The position numbers and the translations under genes are program-made. A stretch of DNA of 64,000 bases from assembly GCF_027019125.1 (NCBI RefSeq), contig NZ_JALUXE010000002.1, forward strand, positions 248,001 to 312,000, in the 5' to 3' direction. Under the pieces are notes generated by a model. That model ran no database searches, was not told the DNA's origin, and saw only the letters and a list, made by a program, of their open reading frames with translations. Every line of letters starts with the position of its first letter. The first letter of the stretch is position 1. This DNA is from Roseovarius sp. (GTDB lineage: Bacteria > Pseudomonadota > Alphaproteobacteria > Rhodobacterales > Rhodobacteraceae). Positions 8,043-17,520 of this stretch are shown here, piece after piece.

Positions 8043-9371
8043 ATGACCAGTGATCTGGCGAAATTTGCCAAGGACAAGGGCGTAAAATATTTCATGATTT
8101 CATACACCGACCTGTTCGGTGGACAGCGCGCCAAGCTGGTGCCGGCAGAGGCGATTGCCGACATGCAAGAGGACGGCGCCGGTTTCGCGGGCTTTGCCAC
8201 CTGGCTTGATCTGACGCCCGCGCATCCCGACATGCTGGCCGTGCCGGATCCCGCATCGGTGATCCAGCTGCCCTGGCAGCGCGATGTCGCCTGGGTCGCG
8301 GCCAATTGCGTGATGGATGGCCAGGATCTGGCCCAGGCCCCGCGCAACGTGCTGCGCCGCCTCATCGGCGAGGCCGCCGCCGAAGGGTTGCATGTCAAGA
8401 CCGGCATCGAGGCCGAGTTCTTCCTGCTGACCCCCGAGGGCGACAAGATCAGCGATCCTCATGACACCAGCGGCAAGCCCTGCTATGACCAGCAGGCCGT
8501 GATGCGCCGCTATGACGTGGTGCGCGAGATTTGCGACTACATGCTCGAACTGGGCTGGGAACCCTATCAGAACGACCACGAGGACGCGAATGGCCAGTTC
8601 GAGATGAACTGGAAATACGACGACGCGCTGGTCACCGCTGACAAGCATTCCTTCTTCAAGTTCATGACCAAATCGGTCGCGGAAAAGCATGGCTTCCGCG
8701 CCACTTTCATGCCCAAACCGATCGAAGGCCTGACCGGCAACGGGTGTCACGCGCATATTTCGGTCTGGGATGGCCCCGGCGCCAAGGCCAAGACCAACGT
8801 CTTTGCCGGCAAGGGCGAAGGCCAGACCGGCGAAGTGGGCCTGTCGGAGCGCGGCAAGCACTTCCTCGGCGGCATCATGAAGCACGCAAGCGCGCTTGCG
8901 GCCATCACCAACCCGACCGTCAACAGCTACAAGCGCATCAACGCGCCCCGCACCATCTCGGGTGCCACATGGGCGCCCAACTCGGTGACATGGACCGGCA
9001 ACAACCGCACCCACATGGTGCGCGTCCCCGGCCCCGGCCGGTTCGAGCTGCGCCTGCCCGATGGCGCGGTCAACCCCTATCTCCTGCAGGCCGTGATCAT
9101 CGCGGCGGGTCTCTCGGGCATCCGCTCTAAGGCCGATCCGGGCAAGCGCCACGACATCGACATGTATGCCGAGGGCCACAAGGTGCGCGGCGCGCCCAAG
9201 CTGCCGCTCAACATGCTCGACGCGCTGCGCGAGTACGACAAGGACAAGGAACTCAAGGCGACGATGGGCGAAGATTTCTCGGCCGCCTATCTCAAGCTGA
9301 AACGGCAGGAATGGAATTCCTTTGTCAGCCATTTCACCAAATGGGAACGCGACAACACGCTCGACATCTGA
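8043..9371 (+). CDS. gmaS: Gamma-glutamylmethylamide synthetase (glutamate-methylamine ligase)
   Basis: 442 residues of the glutamine synthetase superfamily, GlnT-like branch. The start chosen is ATG 8043 behind CAGGGACCGAGAA; ATG 8022 is less likely. Active-site landmarks are GIEAEFFLLTPEGD near residue 120, NDHEDANGQFEMNW near residue 180, GNGCHAHISVW near residue 235, KRINAPRT near residue 300 and the arginine-rich NRTHMVRVPGPGRFELRLPDG near residue 320. It makes gamma-glutamylmethylamide from methylamine, glutamate and ATP, the entry step of the indirect methylamine pathway. Its place after mgsABC separates it from ordinary glnA. A strong terminator follows. Confidence 0.92.
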   Translation: MTSDLAKFAKDKGVKYFMISYTDLFGGQRAKLVPAEAIADMQEDGAGFAGFATWLDLTPAHPDMLAVPDPASVIQLPWQRDVAWVAANCVMDGQDLAQAPRNVLRRLIGEAAAEGLHVKTGIEAEFFLLTPEGDKISDPHDTSGKPCYDQQAVMRRYDVVREICDYMLELGWEPYQNDHEDANGQFEMNWKYDDALVTADKHSFFKFMTKSVAEKHGFRATFMPKPIEGLTGNGCHAHISVWDGPGAKAKTNVFAGKGEGQTGEVGLSERGKHFLGGIMKHASALAAITNPTVNSYKRINAPRTISGATWAPNSVTWTGNNRTHMVRVPGPGRFELRLPDGAVNPYLLQAVIIAAGLSGIRSKADPGKRHDIDMYAEGHKVRGAPKLPLNMLDALREYDKDKELKATMGEDFSAAYLKLKRQEWNSFVSHFTKWERDNTLDI

Positions 9372-9394
9372 GAGTGCAACGCACCAAACAACAG

Positions 9395-9425
9395 GCCCGC
9401 GCGAGAAATTGCGCGGGCTTTTTTT
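9395..9425 (+). terminator. Rho-independent terminator of the amt-mgs-gmaS operon
   Basis: An 8-bp perfect stem, GCCCGCGC (9395-9402) with GCGCGGGC (9411-9418), encloses an eight-base loop and is followed by seven T residues (9419-9425). It lies 24 bases after the gmaS stop. Confidence 0.9.
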
Positions 9426-9486
9426 CAGACAGGCAAGGGTGCGGTTATCGCTGGGTTCTGTCGGATCGTTGAACCCGAGGCATGAG

Positions 9487-9658
9487 CCGCGCGGAACGCT
9501 GGGCCGGGGACTAGCGAAGCAACGGCACTGTCTGGCAGTTTATGCCTGCCAAGCCCGTGTGACCCGACAGAATAGCGATCCCTCTCCAAATCGCTAGGCC
9601 GCGGGACGGCCCAGCGATCCGCGCGGCGGCGCGTGCCGCGCCCTGTTCCGCGCGGGGA
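9487..9658 (-). repeat. Dispersed repeat element, copy 1 (inverted relative to copy 2)
   Basis: About 172 bp that match the reverse complement of 23941-24113 almost end to end, with a one-base length difference. The outer arms are nearly identical and the middle ~65 bases are more diverged; I estimate about 80% overall. The element is bounded by an imperfect terminal inverted repeat: CCGCGCGGAACGCTGGGCC at 9487-9505 against GGCCCAGCGATCCGCGCGG at 9608-9626. It lies between the gmaS terminator and the stop of the convergent globin gene. No coding potential is evident. It resembles a MITE or REP-like element, but I cannot name the family. Confidence 0.75.
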
Positions 9659-9676
9659 TATACCCAACGTCGGCTC

Positions 9677-10117
9677 TCACCCGTCCGACACCGGGCACCC
9701 CTGCCCCGTCCGGTCCGCCTCGACGCGCCAATCCGGCACCTCGTTGATCAGCATATGCGCCGCCCGGTTCAACACCGCGCGAAACCGATCCACCACCGGC
9801 CCCTCCATCCCTTCGGCGCGCAGGGCCGCGTCGAATGTCTCGAGCCACATGGTCACATCCGCCTGGCGGATGGGCACATGCGCATGGATCTCGCGCAGGT
9901 CCATATGCCCGAACCGCTCGCGATAATAGGCGCGCCCGCCCAGAAACCCGGACAGGAATTCAAACTGCGTCTGGCGCGTATGCTCCAGCCCATGACCGCG
10001 AAAATGCAGCCGGTGCAGCGGATAGACGGCAGGGTCCCCTTCCATCCGGTCGTAGAACGTCCGAACCAGGTCCCGCAGCCGTTCTTCGCCGCCCATATCT
10101 TCGAGTGCCGTGCTCAT
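9677..10117 (-). CDS. Group II truncated hemoglobin-like protein
   Basis: 146 residues of the truncated globin family. Visible are the helical N-terminus MGGEERLRDLVRTFYDRMEGDP, the QFEFLSGFLGG stretch, REIHAHVPIRQADVTMWLETFDAAL containing a candidate proximal histidine (HAH) and the helix G tryptophan, and a long C-terminal helix. Such proteins bind O2 or NO in the cytoplasm. It sits upstream of nothing obvious and 45 bases downstream of tdm on the same strand, so it may be cotranscribed with tdm. A link to the oxygen- and heme-dependent demethylation next door is possible but unproven. Confidence 0.8.
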   Translation of the reverse strand: MSTALEDMGGEERLRDLVRTFYDRMEGDPAVYPLHRLHFRGHGLEHTRQTQFEFLSGFLGGRAYYRERFGHMDLREIHAHVPIRQADVTMWLETFDAALRAEGMEGPVVDRFRAVLNRAAHMLINEVPDWRVEADRTGQGCPVSDG

Positions 10118-10162
10118 ACCCGCCAGTCTTTCAGCCGGACGAGCCCCGCGCCTTGACGCAAG

Positions 10163-12532
10163 TCAAGAACGCGGGCGCGTCTTTTGCGGATCGTAATGGG
10201 CAAAGGGCACGATGGTCGCGGGCAGGCGCTTTTGCTGCCCGTCGAGCTTGCCGATCTCAACGGCGGTTCCCACCGCATGATGCGCCACATCAACCCGTGC
10301 CAGCGCGATATTCTTGCCCAGGAGCGGCGAGCGCATCGAGGATGTCACCTCACCGATCTGCGCGCGCCCGATATGGACACAGTCGCCATGGCCAACGGCC
10401 ACGTTGCTGTCGATGTCGAGGCCCACCAACACCCGCGCCGGATGCTCCTTGCGCCGGATGAGCGCCTCACGCCCGATGAAATCATCCGGCTTCGACTTCA
10501 AGGGCACGGTAAACCCGATCCCCGCCTCGAACGGATCGGTCTGATCGCTGAAATCATAGCCCGCAAAGATCAGCCCCGCCTCGATCCGCACCATGTCGAG
10601 CGCTTCCAGCCCCATGGGCGTCAGCCCATGATCCTTGCCCGCTTCCCAGACCGCATCAAAGACTTCGACCGCGTGCTTGGGGTGACAGAAAATCTCATAG
10701 CCCAACTCGCCGGTATAGCCGGTGCGCGAGACCACCACCGGAATCCCGTCGTGATCGCCGATGCGCGCGGGCGCAAATCGGAACCATCCCAGCTCTTCAA
10801 ACTTGGGCTGATGCGGCGCGGTCCAGATCACCTTTTTCAGAAGATCGCGGCTCTCCGGTCCCTGCACGGCGATATTGTGCTGCATGTCCGTCGAGGACCG
10901 CACCAGCACTTTCAGCCCCAGCTCCTGCGCCTTCTCGCGCAGCCATTCGCCGCCGTAATCACTGCCGCCGATCCAGCGGAAATTGTCCTGCCCCAGGCGG
11001 AACACCGTGCCGTCGTCGATCATGCCGCCATGCGGATAGCACATCGCGGTATAGACCACGCCGCCCACCGGCAGTTTCTTGATGTCGCGGGTAAAGACAT
11101 ATTGGCAGAGCGCCTCGCTATCCGGCCCGGTGATCTCGAACTTGCGCAACGCACTCAGGTCCAGCACCACGGATTTCTGACGGCAGGCGTGATACTCCGC
11201 AATCGGCCCCGCGCTCGACATGGCGCTGGCCAGCCAGAATCCGTTATACTCGATGAAATTCTCGGTAAACCGCGCGAAACACGGGTGAAATCCTGTCTGT
11301 TTGGTCATCTTTGGCTCCGCGTCGGGGGTGGGCCGATAGGCCACCGATCTTTGAAAGGTTTCCTTGCCGCTATAGGTGCGCACGTGAATATCCGTGGGGT
11401 TCCAGCCATTGGCGGCAGAGGTGTCATCCGGGCAGGCCGAACTCACACAGACCAGATCCGTCAAGGCGCGCAGCAGCACATAGTCGCCCGGCCGCGTCCA
11501 GGGCTCGTCGGCATACATCACCCCATGCGCATCAAGGCCGGTGTTGAAGAAGAAATTGATCGCCATCCAGCCCGCCCGCGCCGTCACCCCATGCGGGGCA
11601 AGGGCGGCGTTGAAATTGTCGGAACAGTTCACATGCCCCGGATAGCCGATGTCGTCGTAATATTTCGCGGCACAGGCCAACGCAAAGGCATCGTGCCGCC
11701 CGACCGTATCCTGCACCACCTCGACCAGCGGCAGCATGTCCTGATCGTAGTATTTCGCATGCAGACCGGGCATCGGATAGGCATGGCCCATCAGCGTGCG
11801 CGTCGTGGTCACATCCAGCGCATGCTCGATCCCCTTGTCCAGCTTGCGCGCGGCGAAACACTGGAAATCCGTGCATTGCCGCCCGTCCACGTCGAGGATC
11901 TGGATATAATCCCCCGCCTTGACGAAATAGGACTCGGCCGTCGCCGAATGGACGCGCAAATCCGTCACCGGATCGGCCAGCGGATCGGGCAATTCGAACC
12001 GCGCAGCGGATTTGAGCGTGGCACGCGTGACCCAGACGGTCAGCGGCGTCGCGGTATCCTGCGCCGTGAAATCCATGATGCCCCCAGGCGCGGCGATCAC
12101 CGCCACCCCGTCGCGCTGCACCATGAACTCCGCCTCGTCCCCCGCCGGGCTGCCCGAATCGAAAACATCCACCGACCGCGCCCGCGCCAGATCGATCCCC
12201 CGCGCCTCCAGCCCCATGCGCAATCCGCGCAACGAGGTCTCAGACCCCGCCAAGAGCGCCTTGAGCCCTGCCGCCTCGCCCGTGCCCGCTTCACCCAGAA
12301 TGCCCGGATCAATCGCCCCATCCGGCCGCGTCGTCACGATCTCGCAGCGCTGCCCGCCTTCGGTATTCACCACCCGCAAGCGATCTCCCGCCTCGACGCG
12401 AATGAGGATTGCACCCGCGCCTTCGACCACATAGCGTTCGGTTCCAGGCGGCAGAGAGAAGACACGCGGCTGAACAATCACACTGGGCCGGGGCGGCCCG
12501 GCCTTGACCTCGGGATAGCGCATTTCCAACAC
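10163..12532 (-). CDS. tdm: Trimethylamine N-oxide demethylase (DUF1989 plus GcvT domains)
   Basis: 789 residues from a GTG at 12532 that sits six bases after AGAGGAGG; ATG 12523 is the in-frame alternative. The N-terminal half (to about residue 395) is DUF1989-like with cysteines in DGRQCTDFQCF, HVNCSDNFN and SSACPDD that fit the zinc site known for Tdm. The C-terminal half is a GcvT domain (IDDGTVFRLGQDNFRWIGGSDYGGEW and SRTGYTGELGYEIFC) that binds tetrahydrofolate. The enzyme cleaves TMAO to dimethylamine and formaldehyde. The fusion of these two domains is diagnostic. It is transcribed away from the DMT permease gene. Confidence 0.92.
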   Translation of the reverse strand: MLEMRYPEVKAGPPRPSVIVQPRVFSLPPGTERYVVEGAGAILIRVEAGDRLRVVNTEGGQRCEIVTTRPDGAIDPGILGEAGTGEAAGLKALLAGSETSLRGLRMGLEARGIDLARARSVDVFDSGSPAGDEAEFMVQRDGVAVIAAPGGIMDFTAQDTATPLTVWVTRATLKSAARFELPDPLADPVTDLRVHSATAESYFVKAGDYIQILDVDGRQCTDFQCFAARKLDKGIEHALDVTTTRTLMGHAYPMPGLHAKYYDQDMLPLVEVVQDTVGRHDAFALACAAKYYDDIGYPGHVNCSDNFNAALAPHGVTARAGWMAINFFFNTGLDAHGVMYADEPWTRPGDYVLLRALTDLVCVSSACPDDTSAANGWNPTDIHVRTYSGKETFQRSVAYRPTPDAEPKMTKQTGFHPCFARFTENFIEYNGFWLASAMSSAGPIAEYHACRQKSVVLDLSALRKFEITGPDSEALCQYVFTRDIKKLPVGGVVYTAMCYPHGGMIDDGTVFRLGQDNFRWIGGSDYGGEWLREKAQELGLKVLVRSSTDMQHNIAVQGPESRDLLKKVIWTAPHQPKFEELGWFRFAPARIGDHDGIPVVVSRTGYTGELGYEIFCHPKHAVEVFDAVWEAGKDHGLTPMGLEALDMVRIEAGLIFAGYDFSDQTDPFEAGIGFTVPLKSKPDDFIGREALIRRKEHPARVLVGLDIDSNVAVGHGDCVHIGRAQIGEVTSSMRSPLLGKNIALARVDVAHHAVGTAVEIGKLDGQQKRLPATIVPFAHYDPQKTRPRS

Positions 12533-12677
12533 TGCGGACCTCCTCTTTCCCTGCAAGATATTTGCATAAGCGGAATATTTATTTAACAATAAGAATATCG
12601 CAACCCTGCCGCGCCAGCAACATCAAACCCGAACCAACCCCGGAATTCTCAGCGATGACCACTGGAGAAAACCCCGC
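12533..12677. promoter_or_regulatory. Divergent control region tdm / DMT permease with AT-rich dyad
   Basis: 145 bases between divergent genes. An AT-rich island at about 12572-12599 contains an imperfect dyad whose arms read GAATATTTATT (12573-12583) and AATAAGAATAT (12588-12598). On the tdm-sense strand this includes ATATTCTTATT, close to the ATTCTTAG core found before tmm and the binding-protein gene. The remainder is GC-rich. It is a candidate operator, not tested. Confidence 0.45.
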
Positions 12678-13532
12678 ATGACCGCTCTCATCCTTGGCCT
12701 TGTCGCGGCACTCGCCTGGGGCACCCATGACGTCTGCGTGCGCTATGTCAGCCAGAACAACGGGATTTTTGCGCCTTTGGTGTGGGTTCTGGCCTTTGGC
12801 CTCATGATCGTGACCCCGATCAGCGCCTATGCGGGCATTCAAACGCCCCAAGGCGGCGACATCGGCCTCGCCCTGCTCGCCGGCGTTTTCTTCGGCATCG
12901 GTGGCACGGCGCTCTACCGCGCCTTTTCCATCGGCCCGGTGCGGCTCGTGGCTCCGGTGATCGGGGCCTATCCGATTCTCTCGGTCGGCTGGGCCAGCCT
13001 CAATGGCGCGCCCACCACGCCGCTCGAATGGATCATGGTCGGTCTCATCATCTGCGGCGTGGCCTATATCGCCCAGAGCGATGCAGGCCATGACACCGCC
13101 GAGGCCCCGGCCAGCCCCCTGCCCGCCATCGGCTGGTCGCTGCTCGCCGCTGCGGGCTTTGCGCTCACCTTCGCCATCGGGCATCAGGCCACGGCGACGG
13201 GCGGCGAACTGCTGCTTCTGGCCCCCACCCGTGCCGCGGCTCTTGTGGTGGTGCTGGGCTTTGCACTGGCCCTGGGTGCGCCCCTTGCGCTCAGCCGCCG
13301 TCATGTGCCGCTCCTCCTGTTGATGGGCACGCTCGACGCGCTGGCCATCGGCTGCGTGATCGGCGCCGGCCAGACCGCGCGCCCCGAATTCGCCGCCATC
13401 GGCGCCTCGACCTTTGGCGTGATCACCGTGCTCTTTGCCGCCATCTTCCTGCGCGAACGCCTGCGCGGCACGCAATGGCTGGCGGTGCTGGGCGTCTTTA
13501 CCGCCATCGGCATCCTGGGCGGCGGGCACTAG
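12678..13532 (+). CDS. DMT superfamily (EamA-type) permease
   Basis: 284 residues, almost wholly hydrophobic, with about ten predicted membrane helices in two EamA repeats (residues 1-130 and 140-284). The family start MTALILGLVAALAWGTHDVCVRYVS and the C-terminal FAAIFLRERLRGTQWLAVLGVFTAIGILGGG are typical. Start ATG 12678 follows a GGAG site. It is divergent from tdm. Substrates of the family are small metabolites, usually amino acids or amines. Export or import of a methylated amine or demethylation product is a plausible guess from context only. Confidence 0.8.
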   Translation: MTALILGLVAALAWGTHDVCVRYVSQNNGIFAPLVWVLAFGLMIVTPISAYAGIQTPQGGDIGLALLAGVFFGIGGTALYRAFSIGPVRLVAPVIGAYPILSVGWASLNGAPTTPLEWIMVGLIICGVAYIAQSDAGHDTAEAPASPLPAIGWSLLAAAGFALTFAIGHQATATGGELLLLAPTRAAALVVVLGFALALGAPLALSRRHVPLLLLMGTLDALAIGCVIGAGQTARPEFAAIGASTFGVITVLFAAIFLRERLRGTQWLAVLGVFTAIGILGGGH

Positions 13533-14151
13533 GGCGCGTCGCGCCCCATCGGACCCGCCTTTCATCGTTCTTCAAATGCTCGAAAAATCTCAGCCCTCGG
13601 CAATCAAGAGCGCTGCGGCCAGAAACTTGCGCCCGTCATCAAACACGGGCGGCTTTTCGCCTCGCCACCGCGCACAGATCGGTCGTTCAGGCCGCGCGCC
13701 CACCAGCAATCGCCGCAGCGCCTGATCGCTCTCGGCGGCAATGGCCCGATAGCGCTTGCGCATGTTGTCGTGGAACGTGTCGCGGTGCAGCGCCTCCATC
13801 CGCAGATGAAACAGCGATGAGCGGCTGCGCGGCTTGAACACGATCCCGCCCACCATCTCGGGGGCGCGCCGCCAGAGGTTCAGCGCCTGCTTTTGCAAGG
13901 CCTCCGCCCGCGCGCCCTGCCCGGCGTCGCGCGCCAGAACCGCAAGATTGGCAAGGCTGGTGGCCCGCCGCATATCCTGCGCGCGGAAGAACAGCCGCGC
14001 CACCCATCCCGCGCGCCGCAGCGCCCGCGCGGCCCCCGCCCGGTCGCCCGCCGTATAGGCCGCACAGCCCGCCTCGGTCAGACGCTCCCAAACCAGATCG
14101 GCCCGCGACCACCCGGCCTCGCGCGCCACCCGCATTTCGGTATCGCCGCGC

Positions 14152-14848
<697 letters not shown>

Positions 14849-14859
<11 letters not shown>

Positions 14860-15616
14860 GGCGCGCGCCTCCCAGATAGGCCTCGATCACCGCCGGGTGG
14901 TGCCGGATCTCCGCCGGTCCCCCTTCGGCCAGGAACTTGCCAAAACTCATGCAGGTGATGCTGTCGCAAAGACCCATGATCGCCTGCATGTCATGCTCGA
15001 CCAGCAGGATGGTGATCCCATCCGCCTTGAGGCGGCGCATCAGCTCCATCATCTGCCGGGTTTCCTCGGGGTTCATGCCGGTAAACGGCTCGTCGAGCAG
15101 CATCACATCGGGATGGCTGGCATAGGCCACCGCCAGCCCGAGCGCGCGTTGGTGCCCGTGCGACAGATCCCCGGCGCGCTCGTCCACCAGATCATCCAGC
15201 CCGAAGAATTCCAGCGCCTCGCGCGCCCGCGCCTCGGCGCCGCGCCGGTCCTCCCGGTCCCAGCCGACGATCGCGGCAAAGATATTGGGGCGGAACGGCA
15301 TATGCGTGCCCACCAGCGCGTTTTCCAACACCGTCAACTCGGCAAAGAGTGTCGAGTGCTGGAATGTCCGCACCACGCCGCGCCGCGCCACCTCATGCAT
15401 GGCGAGGCCGGATATATCCTCGCCCCGGAGCAGGATTTGTCCGGAGGTCGGCTTGTAGAACCCCGAGATCATGTTGAACGTCGTGGTCTTGCCCGCGCCA
15501 TTCGGCCCGATCAACCCGTGGATACTGCCATGCGCCACCTTGAAGGACAGACCATCCACCGCCATCAACCCGCCAAAGCGCATGGTCAGGTTCCGCATTT
15601 CGAGAAAATCGGTCAT
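14849..15616 (-). CDS. ABC transporter ATP-binding protein, LivG type
   Basis: 255 residues with Walker A GPNGAGKTT near residue 39, the ABC signature in DLSHGHQRALGLAVAYAS (LSHGHQ, a variant of LSGGQ) near residue 150, Walker B VMLLDEPFTGMNPEE near residue 170 and the LVEHDM switch. It energises the same HAAT importer as the neighbouring ATPase. ATG overlaps the stop of the LivM-like permease gene by four bases. The SHGHQ variant occurs in urea and short-chain-amide members of the family, but this alone does not define a substrate. Confidence 0.9.
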
Positions 15617-16605
15617 GCTTCGGCCTTTCTGTCGGATTTCGCCGTGGGTTTGCGCGCGATAAACTTCTGAACAATGCTCTCCAACCCATTGGGAAGAAAG
15701 AGAATAGACAGGATCATGATGGCCCCGTAGAACAATGGCCGCGCCTGCTCGAAGCCCATCCCGCGCAGCACGATCTCATTGAGCACCGTCAAGAGAACAC
15801 AGCCCAGAATTGGCCCGTAAAACGTCGTCGTGCCCCCCACGATGGCCCATGTCAGCACGAACACCATCACCTCGATGTCAAAGGAATTGGGGTTCACCGT
15901 GCCCACGTAATGCGCCTGCAACGCCCCCGCGATCCCGGCAAAACCCGAGGCGATGGCAAAGGCCAGCGTCCGATAGGCCCGCAGATTGACCCCCGAGGCC
16001 TGCGCCAGCTTGTCCTGCCAATGCACCGCGTGAAAGGTCAGGCCCACCGGAGATTTCTCGATCCGCCACAACACCCAGAGACAAAAGGCGACGATGGCAC
16101 CGGCGAAATAGTAATAAGAGACCGGCTCGAAGAAATCGAAACTGTAAAAACCGATGGAAAAATCCGGCATCGGATCAATCCCCGAAATCCCCCGGACGCC
16201 GCCAAAGGGCTCGCGGAACCGCTTCCAGATCAGGCGGATGATCTCACCGGCCGCAAAGGATCCGATGAGAAAGTAAAACCCCTTCATCCGGAACAGCGGA
16301 AAGGACAAGAGCACCGCCAAAAGCGCCGCCGTGACCCCGCCCAGGATCAACCCGACCGGCACCGGCACGCCGAGGTTTTTCGTCATCAAAGCCGAGGCAT
16401 AGGCCCCCACCCCCATGATCACCACATGACCGAGGGACCATTCGCCGGTCAGCGTGAGCAAGCGGTAGGACATGACCAACAGGATATTGATCACGAGAAA
16501 GACGAGAATTTCCTGCTGCGAAAAACTCAGGCCATGTGGCAGCGCGATCAGCGCCGCAGCGCCAAGAAGGAACATCACCGGCTTAAGCACGATCCGCACT
16601 CCCAA
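15613..16605 (-). CDS. ABC transporter permease, LivM type
   Basis: Up to 330 residues with eight to ten membrane helices and the conserved SYRLLTLTGEWSLGHVVIMGVGAYASALM region near residue 45. The C-terminus carries TTTFYGPILGCVLLTVLNEIVLRG. The start is uncertain: TTG 16605, GTG 16599 and GTG 16590 are in frame. The last is best spaced from a GGGAG site, so the protein may be five residues shorter. It overlaps the LivH-like gene slightly. It forms the membrane channel of the importer with the LivH-like subunit. Confidence 0.85.
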   Translation of the reverse strand: MGVRIVLKPVMFLLGAAALIALPHGLSFSQQEILVFLVINILLVMSYRLLTLTGEWSLGHVVIMGVGAYASALMTKNLGVPVPVGLILGGVTAALLAVLLSFPLFRMKGFYFLIGSFAAGEIIRLIWKRFREPFGGVRGISGIDPMPDFSIGFYSFDFFEPVSYYYFAGAIVAFCLWVLWRIEKSPVGLTFHAVHWQDKLAQASGVNLRAYRTLAFAIASGFAGIAGALQAHYVGTVNPNSFDIEVMVFVLTWAIVGGTTTFYGPILGCVLLTVLNEIVLRGMGFEQARPLFYGAIMILSILFLPNGLESIVQKFIARKPTAKSDRKAEA

Positions 16606-17452
16606 ACAGACCCGTAGGCTTGACGATCAGCACCACCAGCATGAGCATCAGCCCCACGATATCAGCCAACACCCCATCCGAGAACGTGGTGACGAAGGTG
16701 TGGACAAAGGCATAGACCACCGAGGCGATGATTGCCCCTTCCAGCGATCCGACCCCGCCCACTATGATGACGATAAAGGCCGTGACAATCACCGAATGGC
16801 CCATATGCGGGTTGACCGACACCAGCGGCGCGGTCAGCGCCCCCGCCACACCCGCCAATGCGGCCCCGATGAACATGGCGATCCGCGCGGTCTGCGTGAT
16901 CGAAATCCCCTGCAATGCCGCCGCCTCAGGGTCTTGCGCCGAGGCGCGCAGCGCCCAGCCAAACCGCGTCCGCTTGAGGAAATACCACAGCGCGCTCAAC
17001 AGGACGACCGCCGCAACGATCACATAGATGCGCGCCACCGGCAGACCCACCTTGTCAGAGATACGCCACACCTCTTGCGTGACGGGCGGAATATGCTCCA
17101 TGCGCACGCCAAATCCCATCACCGCCAGCGCTTGCAGGATCATCAGAAAGCCGATCGAGGCCACAAGCCCGCCCAAAGGATTGCCCTTGAGCGGTCGAAA
17201 CAGCCCTCGCTCCATCACCAGGCCCAAAACGCCCACAAAAATCATGCCGATCGGCACCGCCACAAAGAACGGCAGATGCATGTCGGCATAGAGGGCGACC
17301 ACCGCATAGGCCCCGGCCATGAACAATTCGCCATGGGCGAAGTTGATCACGCCCATCACGCCAAAGATCAGCACGAGGCCAACCGCCACCAGGGAAATAT
17401 AGCTTGCTGCATAGACGGCGTTCAGGCCGGTCTGCGCCAGGAGTTCCATCAT
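16583..17452 (-). CDS. ABC transporter permease, LivH type
   Basis: 289 residues, hydrophobic, with the family hallmark LIFGVMGVINFAHGELFMAGAYAVVALY near residue 28 and VVGGVGSLEGAIIASVVYAF near residue 225. It is the first permease of the HAAT-type importer and lies 68 bases downstream of the binding-protein gene, from which it is separated by a strong hairpin. Two adjacent ATG codons (17452 and 17449) could serve as start; neither has a clear ribosome site, which may help keep permease levels below those of the binding protein. Confidence 0.88.
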   Translation of the reverse strand: MMELLAQTGLNAVYAASYISLVAVGLVLIFGVMGVINFAHGELFMAGAYAVVALYADMHLPFFVAVPIGMIFVGVLGLVMERGLFRPLKGNPLGGLVASIGFLMILQALAVMGFGVRMEHIPPVTQEVWRISDKVGLPVARIYVIVAAVVLLSALWYFLKRTRFGWALRASAQDPEAAALQGISITQTARIAMFIGAALAGVAGALTAPLVSVNPHMGHSVIVTAFIVIIVGGVGSLEGAIIASVVYAFVHTFVTTFSDGVLADIVGLMLMLVVLIVKPTGLFGSADRA

Positions 17453-17483
17453 CGGAATGCTCGAATTTTAGAGAGACAGGATA

Positions 17484-17508
17484 ACAGCGCCCGCCAACCG
17501 GGCGCTGT
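17484..17508 (-). promoter_or_regulatory. Hairpin between binding-protein gene and livH-like gene
   Basis: A perfect 10-bp inverted repeat (ACAGCGCCCG at 17484-17493 and CGGGCGCTGT at 17499-17508) has a five-base loop. No T-run follows on the transcribed strand. It sits 12 bases after the binding-protein stop and probably stabilises that mRNA segment or causes partial termination, as seen in other binding-protein-dependent operons. Confidence 0.6.
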
Positions 17509-17520
17509 CATGGGACTGGG

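Noticed and set aside
8043..9371. Ordinary glutamine synthetase (glnA)
   Set aside because: The sequence belongs to the GlnT-like branch and it follows mgsABC, so gamma-glutamylmethylamide synthetase is the better call.
10184..12586. Long open frame (800 codons) opposite tdm, and similar long frames opposite mgsC/gmaS, selD and the molybdenum hydroxylase
   Set aside because: These are antisense frames kept open by high GC content. They are His/Arg-rich, have no recognisable motifs, lack ribosome sites, and lie opposite well-identified genes.
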